NCBI GenBank assembly: GCA_035406565.1
Contig: DAONLG010000026.1
Coordinates: 1 to 16,686, forward strand
Direction: 5' to 3'
Length of the DNA: 16,686 nt
Source of the DNA: Soehngenia sp035406565
GTDB lineage: Bacteria > Bacillota > Clostridia > Tissierellales > Tissierellaceae
How positions within the stretch are numbered: position 1 is the stretch's first letter; each line of letters begins with the position of its first letter. Made by a program: the position numbers and the translations under genes. Below are positions 7,049 to 13,450 of the stretch, piece by piece. The notes under the pieces were generated by a model, which saw only the letters and a list, made by a program, of their open reading frames with translations, searched no databases and had not been told where the DNA came from.

Positions 7049-7068
7049 TAATTAACTAAGAGGTAAAT

Positions 7069-7602
7069 ATGAAACTAAAATCAAGTGATATCACAAAAGT
7101 AGCTTTATTTACAGCTTTGACTGCTATAGGATCTTTTATAAGTATTCCTGTGGGTGTTGTTCCAATAACTATGCAAAGTTTGTTTGTACTGTTGTCTGGA
7201 TTCCTTTTAGGACCATTTTTAGGGGCTTTATCACAAGCTGTTTATCTTATATTAGGGCTAGTGGGACTGCCCATTTTTTCATCTATGACTGGTGGAATTC
7301 AATCCATTTTTAAACCAAGTTTTGGTTTTCTTTTGAGTTTTATCATAGCGTCTTTTACAGCAGGTTTTTTTACGCAAAAGAAAAAGACCCTATCAAGTTT
7401 CATTAAAGCTAGTGTAATTTCTAGCATATTAATGTACTTGATAGGTCTTCCTTATATGGCTTTTATACTTAATTCTTATTTAAATCAAGGTCTAACTATT
7501 ATTTATATATTAAAAATAGGCTTTTTTATATTTATTCCAGGCGATATATTAAAATTGATCTTAGCTTCTGTCTTGGGTTACAGGCTTAAAGATAAAGTAT
7601 AA
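7069..7602 (+). CDS. bioY: Biotin transporter S-component BioY
   Basis: Membrane biotin-binding subunit (177 aa, typical length) of an ECF importer, Pfam BioY. It shows the family pattern: AALT-like start (ALFTALTAIGSFISIPVGVVPITMQ, 12-36), LLSGFLLGPFLGALSQAVYLILGLVGLPIF (41-70 region), the GGIQSIFKPSFGFLLSFI block (74-91), and a C-terminal FIFIPGDILKLILASVLGYRL. About six hydrophobic helices. The start ATG has AGAGGT upstream. It ends one base before the convergent birA stop, leaving no room for a separate terminator, so the two 3' ends overlap if either transcript runs on. Uptake plus ligation (birA) suggests a biotin salvager. No biotin synthesis genes are in view. Confidence 0.95.
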   Translation: MKLKSSDITKVALFTALTAIGSFISIPVGVVPITMQSLFVLLSGFLLGPFLGALSQAVYLILGLVGLPIFSSMTGGIQSIFKPSFGFLLSFIIASFTAGFFTQKKKTLSSFIKASVISSILMYLIGLPYMAFILNSYLNQGLTIIYILKIGFFIFIPGDILKLILASVLGYRLKDKV

Positions 7603-7603
7603 T

Positions 7604-8350
7604 CTACATTTTGATGTGCACTTCACCTGAATTTAGAACACTTCTCTTTCCATTGGCATAGATAATAAGATTCCCAAATTCATCAATGTCTATAGCTTTG
7701 GCTGTTGTTCTTTCATCTCCAATAATTACCTCTATTTCTCTGCCTATTATTAAAGAATTTTCTATTAAAATGTTCTTGTATTTGATAAAATCGCTATTTT
7801 TCTCATAGTCAAGGAAAATGCCTTCTATGTGAAACAGTATTTTTTCCAATAATGTAGTCTTGTCTATTTTTATTCCTGTTTCTTCCTCAATTGAAGAAGC
7901 GGAGATATTTTCTTTTATAAATTCGGCTTTTTTATTATTCACATTGATCCCTATGCCCACAACTATCCCATGGAAATTTTGGCATTCAATCAATTCTGTA
8001 AGTATACCGCACACCTTTAGTCCATTTATATATAAATCGTTTGGCCATTTTATGTTTGCTTTTATAGATAAATCTTCAAATGCCTTAAAAACAGCCACAG
8101 ATGCTAATTGTGTGAATAAAGACAATTTATATATATCTAAATTAGAGTGGTAAATGATGCTAAAATAAAGCCCTCCCTTATTAGATAGAAAGCCTCTCCC
8201 AGCTCTTCCCTTTCCTTTGGTTTGCTCATCACTCAATATAACCGTTCCATTTTCTAAATTGATAAAATTCTTTTTAGCATATTCATTTGTTGAATCAATT
8301 ACATCAAAATGTAATATTTTTCCTCCTATTAATCTATGTCTATTCATCAT
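7604..8350 (-). CDS. birA: Biotin-[acetyl-CoA carboxylase] ligase, monofunctional
   Basis: Adenylates biotin and attaches it to the lysine of carboxylase carrier domains. 248 aa, consisting of the catalytic domain and a C-terminal SH3-like domain (about 203-248). Motifs: DSTNEYA (19-25), DEQTKGKGRAGRGF (41-54, the biotinyl-AMP loop), KWPNDLYINGLKVCGIL (101-117) and GIGINVN (132-138). The N-terminal winged helix-turn-helix of regulatory BirA is missing, since catalytic motifs start by residue 13. It is therefore a class I ligase unable to act as the classical biotin repressor. The start overlaps the end of the glutaredoxin-like gene by 11 bases with no clear SD, indicating translational coupling. 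It is last in the LCP-fni-grx-birA run. Confidence 0.93.
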   Translation of the reverse strand: MMNRHRLIGGKILHFDVIDSTNEYAKKNFINLENGTVILSDEQTKGKGRAGRGFLSNKGGLYFSIIYHSNLDIYKLSLFTQLASVAVFKAFEDLSIKANIKWPNDLYINGLKVCGILTELIECQNFHGIVVGIGINVNNKKAEFIKENISASSIEEETGIKIDKTTLLEKILFHIEGIFLDYEKNSDFIKYKNILIENSLIIGREIEVIIGDERTTAKAIDIDEFGNLIIYANGKRSVLNSGEVHIKM

Positions 8351-8582
8351 GTTTTTTTAAAATACCATTCAAAAACTTAATTATATCTTCTGATTCATAT
8401 AGAGGCTTTCCATCAATTAAAAGCATTGGGACTTGATCTAAGCCGCCTTTTGATATAAGCTCGTCATAGTTTTCTTTTATGTTTATATTTCTCAATTCTA
8501 TTTCTAAATTATTCTCTTTGATATAATTAATAACTCTATTGCAAAATGGGCAATAATCCATATAATACAATTTTAAGTCCAT
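8340..8582 (-). CDS. Glutaredoxin-like thiol-disulfide oxidoreductase
   Basis: 80-aa thioredoxin-fold protein. The redox motif CPFC is at 11-14, the cis-proline segment QVPML at 50-54, and the C-terminal signature YESEDIIKFL at 62-71 is typical of glutaredoxin/GST-N domains. It reduces disulfides or glutathione/low-molecular-weight thiol mixed disulfides; the partner is unknown. The start ATG has AAGGAGG with a five-base gap, the strongest ribosome site in this operon. It sits between fni (separated by a hairpin) and birA (overlapping). No functional link to biotin is evident; relatives are commonly single genes. Confidence 0.9.
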   Translation of the reverse strand: MDLKLYYMDYCPFCNRVINYIKENNLEIELRNINIKENYDELISKGGLDQVPMLLIDGKPLYESEDIIKFLNGILKKHDE

Positions 8583-8602
8583 GATTTCCTCCTTAAATTA
8601 AT

Positions 8603-8624
8603 AAAGGATTCAAAAGAATCCTTT
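8603..8624 (-). terminator. Hairpin between fni and the glutaredoxin gene
   Basis: Perfect 9-bp stem AAAGGATTC/GAATCCTTT with a four-base loop, overlapping the fni stop codon. On the minus strand it is followed by TATTAATTT, a weak U-tract. It is likely a partial terminator, or an RNA processing or stability element. Its TCCTT arm could alternatively pair with the downstream AAGGA of the glutaredoxin ribosome site. Confidence 0.55.
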
Positions 8625-9633
8625 AAATAATCTCTCTTAATTTTCCTGTCAATTTATAATCCACTTCTCTCAATTCTTTTAAATTTTTCTTACCTAATAA
8701 CATCATGATGACTTTTAGTTTATATATGGTATTATCCATATATTCTTTAGCATTTAATAATCCTCCATGAACTAGATAAGAGAGTATTTCACCACTTATT
8801 CCAGCAATGTCAGCACCCAGTACAATTGACTTTATGATATCCATGCTTGTTCTTATTCCGCCGCTTGCAATTATATTTAGGTTATCTGAGAGTTTTCTAA
8901 CCTGAATTATACTAGCAGCTGTTGGTATTCCCCATGAATATAATTCAGTAAAATCCATAGATGGATTTCTTAAATTCTCTATCTCTATAAAATTTGTACC
9001 GCCATATCCAGATACATCAATATACCTTACTCCAACATCATATAATCTCTTTGCTACATCATGGCTAATTCCAAATCCTACTTCTTTAACTATGACAGGA
9101 ACTTTTACGCCTTTGACTATTGATTCTATGTTCTTTAAAACTCCCTTAAAGTCCCTATCTCCTTCATCCATGACTAACTCCTGTGCTACATTTAAATGAA
9201 TTTGGAGGGCGTCAGCTCTTAAAATATCAACTGCAATCTTTGCATCTTCTGGTGACGAAAGTCCACCAATATTTCCTATTACTATGCCTTCATCCCCAAT
9301 GATGTCTCTAACAACTCTAAAAGACTCCTCAGCATCTTTATCTTCTAAAGCTATCGTTTCAGAGCCTACTGCCATGGGAATATTTAAGTCTCTTGCAATA
9401 GTTGATAAGTCTTTATTGATTTCTTCACTAAAGTCAGATCCGCCTGTCATAGCATTTATCAGTATAGGATAGTCAATTTTCTTATTTAAGAAAATCAGTG
9501 ATGTGTCGATATCATCGAAATTTAATTCTGGCAATGCGTTATGTGGTAAATACACATCTCTTAATAAGTTATTGCCTTGAAAAGAGGTTCTAAGGTAGTT
9601 CTCAACATGCTCTTTTTTTCTGGCTTTTCTCAT
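8623..9633 (-). CDS. fni: Type 2 isopentenyl-diphosphate delta-isomerase
   Basis: FMN- and NADPH-dependent cytoplasmic enzyme interconverting isopentenyl and dimethylallyl diphosphate. 336 aa, normal length, TIM barrel. Motifs: RKKEH near the start (5-9), INAMTGGSD (59-67), QIHLNVAQE (144-152, including the catalytic Q and the Mg-binding E), EGDRDF (157-162), VIVKEVGFG (180-188), SGYGGTNF (208-215), GIPTAAS (235-241) and ASGGIRT (256-262). The usual GSQ signature after the first strand reads GSE here (90-92). The start ATG has AGAGGTG with a TAAGA gap. The gene starts 23 bases after the LCP stop, so they are probably co-transcribed; isoprenoid precursors feed undecaprenyl phosphate, the carrier used by LCP enzymes. 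Confidence 0.94.
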   Translation of the reverse strand: MRKARKKEHVENYLRTSFQGNNLLRDVYLPHNALPELNFDDIDTSLIFLNKKIDYPILINAMTGGSDFSEEINKDLSTIARDLNIPMAVGSETIALEDKDAEESFRVVRDIIGDEGIVIGNIGGLSSPEDAKIAVDILRADALQIHLNVAQELVMDEGDRDFKGVLKNIESIVKGVKVPVIVKEVGFGISHDVAKRLYDVGVRYIDVSGYGGTNFIEIENLRNPSMDFTELYSWGIPTAASIIQVRKLSDNLNIIASGGIRTSMDIIKSIVLGADIAGISGEILSYLVHGGLLNAKEYMDNTIYKLKVIMMLLGKKNLKELREVDYKLTGKLREII

Positions 9634-9656
9634 TCTTACACCTCTTTGATATTTAT

Positions 9657-10601
9657 TTAGGGAACTATTGGTTCCACTATGTAATCTCCAAACATGCTAT
9701 TTACCAACTCCTGCATTTGTTCACCGTCATAAATAAAATAGCTTATATCTCCAATATATTCTCCTTCTCCAGGAATGGTAGCTGTTTCCATAAGGTCGGG
9801 ATCTATTTTATTAACCATAGCCGCTCCTTTTAAAACATAATTAAGCGGTATATTAGTTTCTACGTTGTCATAATATGTCTTAATAAGAGCAGGAATTTTT
9901 AATATATTTTTAGGTGTCAAAGTCTGCTTTACTAATTCCTTCATAAAGTACTGTTGTGTCTTTATTCTCCCGACATCACCCTCAGGATAACCTACTGTAA
10001 AACTGTTGTTGTGTCTAAATCTTAAAAAATCATGTGCTTCTTGGCCATTTAGATTTTGAAAACCTGCTTCTAAATTTATATGAAGTGGTGGATCGGCAGT
10101 TGGATCATCGTATTTCATGTCAAATGGAACTTCAACATCTACTCCACCTATTGCATCCACAACATCTTTTACTATTTGATAATCAACTAGCACATAATAA
10201 TCAATGTCAATGCCTAATAAATCGCTCACCGCTTGCATAGACATGTCTACTCCACCGTATGCATGGGCAGCATTTATTTTATCGAGCCTTCCATTGACCA
10301 TGGTTCTGGTGTCTCTAGGGATTGACAATATCGATATCTTGCCAGTATCAAAATTTACTCTAGTGAGCATTATAGTATCAGTTCTCGTTCCCTTTGCGTG
10401 ATCAAGATCTTTAGCATCTACACCTAAAAGTAAAAAAATCAATTCATTTTTGTCATTCTCAATTGGCTCTTTATCTACAGGATTTATTGGGTCTTGTGCT
10501 GCTACTTTTTCTTCATCAAAAATAGTATTAACTAACACTGCATATATGGATGCAAAAGCTATTAGCGATACTATAAATACAGTTATAAATTGCTTTCTCA
10601 T
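9657..10601 (-). CDS. LytR-CpsA-Psr (LCP) family cell-wall polymer transferase
   Basis: Membrane-anchored extracellular enzyme of 314 aa that moves polymers such as teichoic acid or capsule from a polyprenyl lipid carrier to peptidoglycan. One N-terminal transmembrane helix (about 5-27) precedes a short acidic, proline-containing linker (28-52). LCP domain residues are visible: LLGVDA (58-63), RTDTIML (73-79), SIPRDTR (93-99), DKINAAHAYGG (107-117), FLRFRHN (192-198) and EGDVGRIKTQQ (207-217). The conserved arginines and aspartates that bind pyrophosphate and Mg2+ (R73, D75, R96, R194, R196) are all present. The start ATG has AGAGGTG upstream. It is the first gene of LCP-fni-grx-birA, under a TTGACA promoter. 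Confidence 0.93.
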   Translation of the reverse strand: MRKQFITVFIVSLIAFASIYAVLVNTIFDEEKVAAQDPINPVDKEPIENDKNELIFLLLGVDAKDLDHAKGTRTDTIMLTRVNFDTGKISILSIPRDTRTMVNGRLDKINAAHAYGGVDMSMQAVSDLLGIDIDYYVLVDYQIVKDVVDAIGGVDVEVPFDMKYDDPTADPPLHINLEAGFQNLNGQEAHDFLRFRHNNSFTVGYPEGDVGRIKTQQYFMKELVKQTLTPKNILKIPALIKTYYDNVETNIPLNYVLKGAAMVNKIDPDLMETATIPGEGEYIGDISYFIYDGEQMQELVNSMFGDYIVEPIVP

Positions 10602-10619
10602 CTTACACCTCTTTAAATA

Positions 10620-10643
10620 TTATATAGTTATAATACTATATAA
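10620..10643. promoter_or_regulatory. 9-bp inverted repeat over the LCP start site (possible operator)
   Basis: TTATATAGT and ACTATATAA arms (10620-10628, 10635-10643) with a six-base spacer overlap the -10 and initial transcribed region of the LCP gene. All arms are A/T-rich, so chance symmetry is a real alternative. Confidence 0.35.
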
Positions 10644-10667
10644 TAAGTGTAATTACAATATTGTCAA
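10640..10667 (-). promoter_or_regulatory. Sigma-A promoter of the LCP-fni-grx-birA run
   Basis: Minus-strand perfect TTGACA (10667-10662), 16-base spacer, TATTAT (10645-10640). It starts immediately after the terminator of the DJ-1 gene. Confidence 0.7.
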
Positions 10668-10695
10668 AAAGAAAAGATGAGTTAAACTCATCTTT
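10664..10695 (-). terminator. Rho-independent terminator after the DJ-1 gene
   Basis: 9-bp perfect stem AAAGATGAG/CTCATCTTT (10673-10681 with 10687-10695, extendable by one pair) with a TTAAA-type loop, followed on the minus strand by TTTCTTTTT... It overlaps the DJ-1 stop codon and its T run merges into the -35 of the next promoter. Confidence 0.88.
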
Positions 10696-11257
10696 GATTT
10701 TCTACCACATCTAATAATATACTTTTTCTAAGCTCTCTAGCTTTTTCACTACCTCTTAGAGCTTCTACTATTTTTATAGCGAAATAATTAGCTGCTGCCG
10801 GCCCCATCGCCGTTATTATATTTCCGTCTTTTACAACAATATCATTTACAACTTTTGCTCCAATTAATTTGTCGCCGTATCCAGGAAAACAAGTAACTTT
10901 TTTCCCATCTAAAATACCCGCTTCATGAAGTACAGTAGGTCCTGCACATATTGAAGCAACTATTTTTTCTTCGTCATAAAATTCTTTTACAAGTTCTAAC
11001 ACTCTTTTATTATTTTTTAAATTAGTCGCTCCGGGTTGTCCTCCTGGTATAACAATAGCAGAATAATTAACTGAAGAAACAATATCGTTTAATAGTTTAT
11101 TTGCTATAACTTTTATTTTGTGAGACCCCTCTACAATTTGGTCATTACTAGTAGATACTAATACAGCTTCCATACTCGCCCTTTGAAGATAATCAGCACA
11201 AGTCAATGCTTCAACTTCTTCAAAGCCATCAGCAAGCATAATCAAAACTTTGTTCAT
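10688..11257 (-). CDS. DJ-1/PfpI family protein
   Basis: 189-aa protein of the DJ-1/ThiJ/PfpI superfamily, whose members are glyoxalases, chaperones or protein repair enzymes; the precise reaction is uncertain. The nucleophile elbow is ASICAGPTVL with Cys104, the conserved acid is E16 in GFEEVEA (11-17), and the oxyanion region is IPGGQPGA (70-77). The residue corresponding to the catalytic His of human DJ-1 is Phe in TCFPG (122-126), as is common in bacterial DJ-1 relatives. The start ATG has AAAGGGG eight bases upstream. It begins 16 bases after the radical SAM gene, forming the third gene of an apparent three-gene operon, closed by a strong terminator overlapping its stop. Confidence 0.92.
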   Translation of the reverse strand: MNKVLIMLADGFEEVEALTCADYLQRASMEAVLVSTSNDQIVEGSHKIKVIANKLLNDIVSSVNYSAIVIPGGQPGATNLKNNKRVLELVKEFYDEEKIVASICAGPTVLHEAGILDGKKVTCFPGYGDKLIGAKVVNDIVVKDGNIITAMGPAAANYFAIKIVEALRGSEKARELRKSILLDVVENQR

Positions 11258-11273
11258 GATATCAACCCCTTTA

Positions 11274-12200
11274 TTATTCCATATTACTATTATAATTTAA
11301 ACCCTGATATAAATCGAGTTCTTTTAATCTTTTATCAATAGAAGAAATCACAGAAAGCTTGTTTAAGCACCACTCTGGTTTGTATAGTAGCTTTTTATTA
11401 GGATCGCCCGTAAGCCTGTGAATTACCATTTCCTTAGGTAAGTAAGATATCGCCAAAGCTACAGTGTCCACATATTCTTCTTTAGTCAATAAATTAAATT
11501 TATTTTTAAGGTAATAATCATATAATCTCGAATCAGTTTGAATGTAGAGCGAATGAAATTTAATACCCCAGGTATTTGTATTAGCAACATATTTTACTGA
11601 TTTCAGCATGTCTGTTTTATCTTCATAGGGTAATCCAAATATAAGATGTGTCACAACTTTTATGTTTCTTTTTTTTAATTCAGTAATACAATTCTCATAA
11701 ATGTCTAAATTATATCCTCTATTAATAAGTCTAGATGTAGTTTCATTTACAGTCTGTAAACCTAGCTCTATCCAAAGAAATATACGATTATTTAATTCTT
11801 CTAAATAATCGTATATTTCTTTATTAAAGCAATCTGGTCTTGTCGCTATAGCTAATCCTACTACATCTTCTCTTCCTAGACAGCTCTCATACTTTTTCTT
11901 TAAAGTCTCCACATCAGCATAGGTATTGGTGAAAGCCTGAAAATATGCAATAAATTTGTTAGTATTCCATTTTCTTTTGTTGATCTCAATTTGATTATTT
12001 ATCTCTCTATCTATATCATACAAAGAACTAGTAAAATCCCCAGAACCTTTTTCATTACAAAAAAGGCACCCCAAATCACTTATAGTGCCATCCCTATTTG
12101 GGCAGGTAAAACCACCATCTATAGCTATTTTTGATACTTTTTCACCGAATTCATGAAAAAGTTCATCATTTAATGTATTATACCTCTTACCACTTAACAT
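11274..12200 (-). CDS. TIGR01212 family radical SAM protein
   Basis: Iron-sulfur, S-adenosylmethionine-dependent enzyme of the TIGR01212 (YhcC-like) family, function unestablished, related to Elp3-type radical SAM proteins. From ATG 12200 it has 308 aa. Cluster cysteines are C33, C45 and C48 in FTCPNRDG...GCLFC, the family's long-spaced CX11CX2C form. Other marks are AYFQAFTNTYA, GLAIATRPDC, WIELGLQT, THLIFGLPYED and HRLTGDP. ATGs at 12221 and 12212 are possible, but GAGGG (inside the end of the upstream gene) is five bases before 12200 and family members begin at the GKRYNTLN block. The start follows the upstream stop by one base (TAATATG), so translation is likely coupled. It is the middle gene of a glycerate-kinase-like/radical SAM/DJ-1 operon. 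Confidence 0.92.
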   Translation of the reverse strand: MLSGKRYNTLNDELFHEFGEKVSKIAIDGGFTCPNRDGTISDLGCLFCNEKGSGDFTSSLYDIDREINNQIEINKRKWNTNKFIAYFQAFTNTYADVETLKKKYESCLGREDVVGLAIATRPDCFNKEIYDYLEELNNRIFLWIELGLQTVNETTSRLINRGYNLDIYENCITELKKRNIKVVTHLIFGLPYEDKTDMLKSVKYVANTNTWGIKFHSLYIQTDSRLYDYYLKNKFNLLTKEEYVDTVALAISYLPKEMVIHRLTGDPNKKLLYKPEWCLNKLSVISSIDKRLKELDLYQGLNYNSNME

Positions 12201-12201
12201 A

Positions 12202-13332
12202 TTAACCCTCATACTGTTCATCGTTAATTAGATTTATTACAGATTCTATTGTCTGTAGAAGCATTTCTTGAGGTTCCATATAAGAATTGTTCATATGAAG
12301 CCTGTTTTTATAAAGTGAGTAAATCCCAGTAAAGCCATTTGAATAAAGTCTTTCAATGTCATTTTCTATATATCCAAAGATTCCAACTACAGGCACATGA
12401 TTTTTATGTGCTATATCAACAATATCCATCATAAAGCGATTTAATCTTTCGCCCTTTATAACCTCAGTAGAACCAGTTAAAACTAAATCTGCATTGTAAA
12501 GATTATTTTTCAAATCGCTTATCTCGTAAAATGCATCTAAAGTGGATATTATATCAGCATTTAAAAAACTATATAGCCCTGCTGCGACGCCACCACCTGC
12601 TCCTGAACCATTTACCTTTTCTATATCTATTCCCATTTTTTTCTCAACTATCAATGCAAAATTTCTCAGCCCTCTGTCTAAAGATTCAATCATCAAAGGA
12701 GTCGCACCTTTTATCGGCCCATATGTATAGGCAATGCCATGAAGCCCAGAATACTCCTCATTATAGTCTGTGACTACCGTAAATGAAGCCTCATCAAGAC
12801 GCGAGTCTTTTTTTGTATCGTCTATATCTCTTATCATGTATAACCCTTTTGCATTCAATTCGACTTCATTTTCATTGGAATCTAAAAAATTAAATCCCAA
12901 GCTATTTAATATTCCTATGCCAGCATCATTTGTAGCACTTCCATGAGTAAAAATATAAAAATCCCGGTATCCTTTATTTAATGCATCTAAGATCAATAAA
13001 CCAGTACCATAAGTTGAAGTTAATAGAGGATTTTTTTCCTCTAAGCTTAAGTGTCTTAATCCTGAACTTTCTTTTAATTCAATTATGACTTTGTCGTTTA
13101 GCACAGCGTATTTTGAGTTGATTTTTCTTCCTAATGGATCAAGTGTCTCTTTTTCGTAAATTTTACCTCCAAGGATTTTCGCCTGTTCAATAGGAGAATC
13201 TCTATCTAACAACGGATACTTATATATTTGTGCATTTTTAATTATATTTCTTACTCCATCTTCCATGTATATAGCCATGTCATTCGCATCTATGATGTTT
13301 TTTATCCCGCATGGTGCAATTATTACTTTCAT
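12202..13332 (-). CDS. Divergent glycerate kinase-like protein (GarK/GlxK family)
   Basis: 376 aa, full family length. The fold is recognisable: MKVIIAP start, TSTYGTGLLILDALNKG (105-121), HGSATNDAGIGI (130-141), YGPIKGA (204-210), GSGAGGGVAAGL (242-253), ADLVLTG (281-287) and VPVVGIFG (313-320). Against the E. coli GarK pattern as I recall it, key motifs are altered. PDSYKESLSA became PCGIKNIIDA, ADGGEGT became LDRDSPI, GIGGSATND became FTHGSATND, and GEGRIDSQ became GSTEVIKG. These changes affect regions expected to form the active site, so it may be a kinase for another acid or a non-catalytic relative. The start ATG has GGGAG five bases upstream. It leads the operon with the radical SAM and DJ-1 genes, immediately followed by the former. 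Confidence 0.8.
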   Translation of the reverse strand: MKVIIAPCGIKNIIDANDMAIYMEDGVRNIIKNAQIYKYPLLDRDSPIEQAKILGGKIYEKETLDPLGRKINSKYAVLNDKVIIELKESSGLRHLSLEEKNPLLTSTYGTGLLILDALNKGYRDFYIFTHGSATNDAGIGILNSLGFNFLDSNENEVELNAKGLYMIRDIDDTKKDSRLDEASFTVVTDYNEEYSGLHGIAYTYGPIKGATPLMIESLDRGLRNFALIVEKKMGIDIEKVNGSGAGGGVAAGLYSFLNADIISTLDAFYEISDLKNNLYNADLVLTGSTEVIKGERLNRFMMDIVDIAHKNHVPVVGIFGYIENDIERLYSNGFTGIYSLYKNRLHMNNSYMEPQEMLLQTIESVINLINDEQYEG

Positions 13333-13368
13333 TTGCGCTCCCGCTTTCTACTGTATTTATATGTTATG

Positions 13369-13404
13369 ATTATACCCAATGCTATTTAATTATAACCTAG
13401 CATT
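13369..13404 (-). promoter_or_regulatory. Promoter/operator region of the glycerate-kinase-like operon
   Basis: Two perfect minus-strand TATAAT boxes occur (13394-13389 and 13374-13369), neither with a good -35. A 7-bp inverted repeat AATGCTA/TAGCATT (13378-13384, 13398-13404; 13-base spacer) brackets the upstream box. Regulator control is suggested; which box is used is uncertain. Confidence 0.45.
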
Positions 13405-13424
13405 TTTCACATTTGTATACAATA

Positions 13425-13450
13425 GAAAACCTTGACTTAAGTCAAGGTTT
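13425..13450 (-). terminator. Rho-independent terminator of the threonine aldolase gene
   Basis: Perfect 10-bp stem AAACCTTGAC/GTCAAGGTTT (13427-13436 with 13441-13450) with a TTAA loop, followed on the minus strand by a short T-rich stretch (TTTTCTATT, counting stem end). It overlaps the stop codon of the gene. Confidence 0.85.

Noticed and set aside
7007..7068. BirA operator in front of bioY
   Set aside because: TAATTAACTAA superficially resembles half a site, but no second half with the usual spacing exists.
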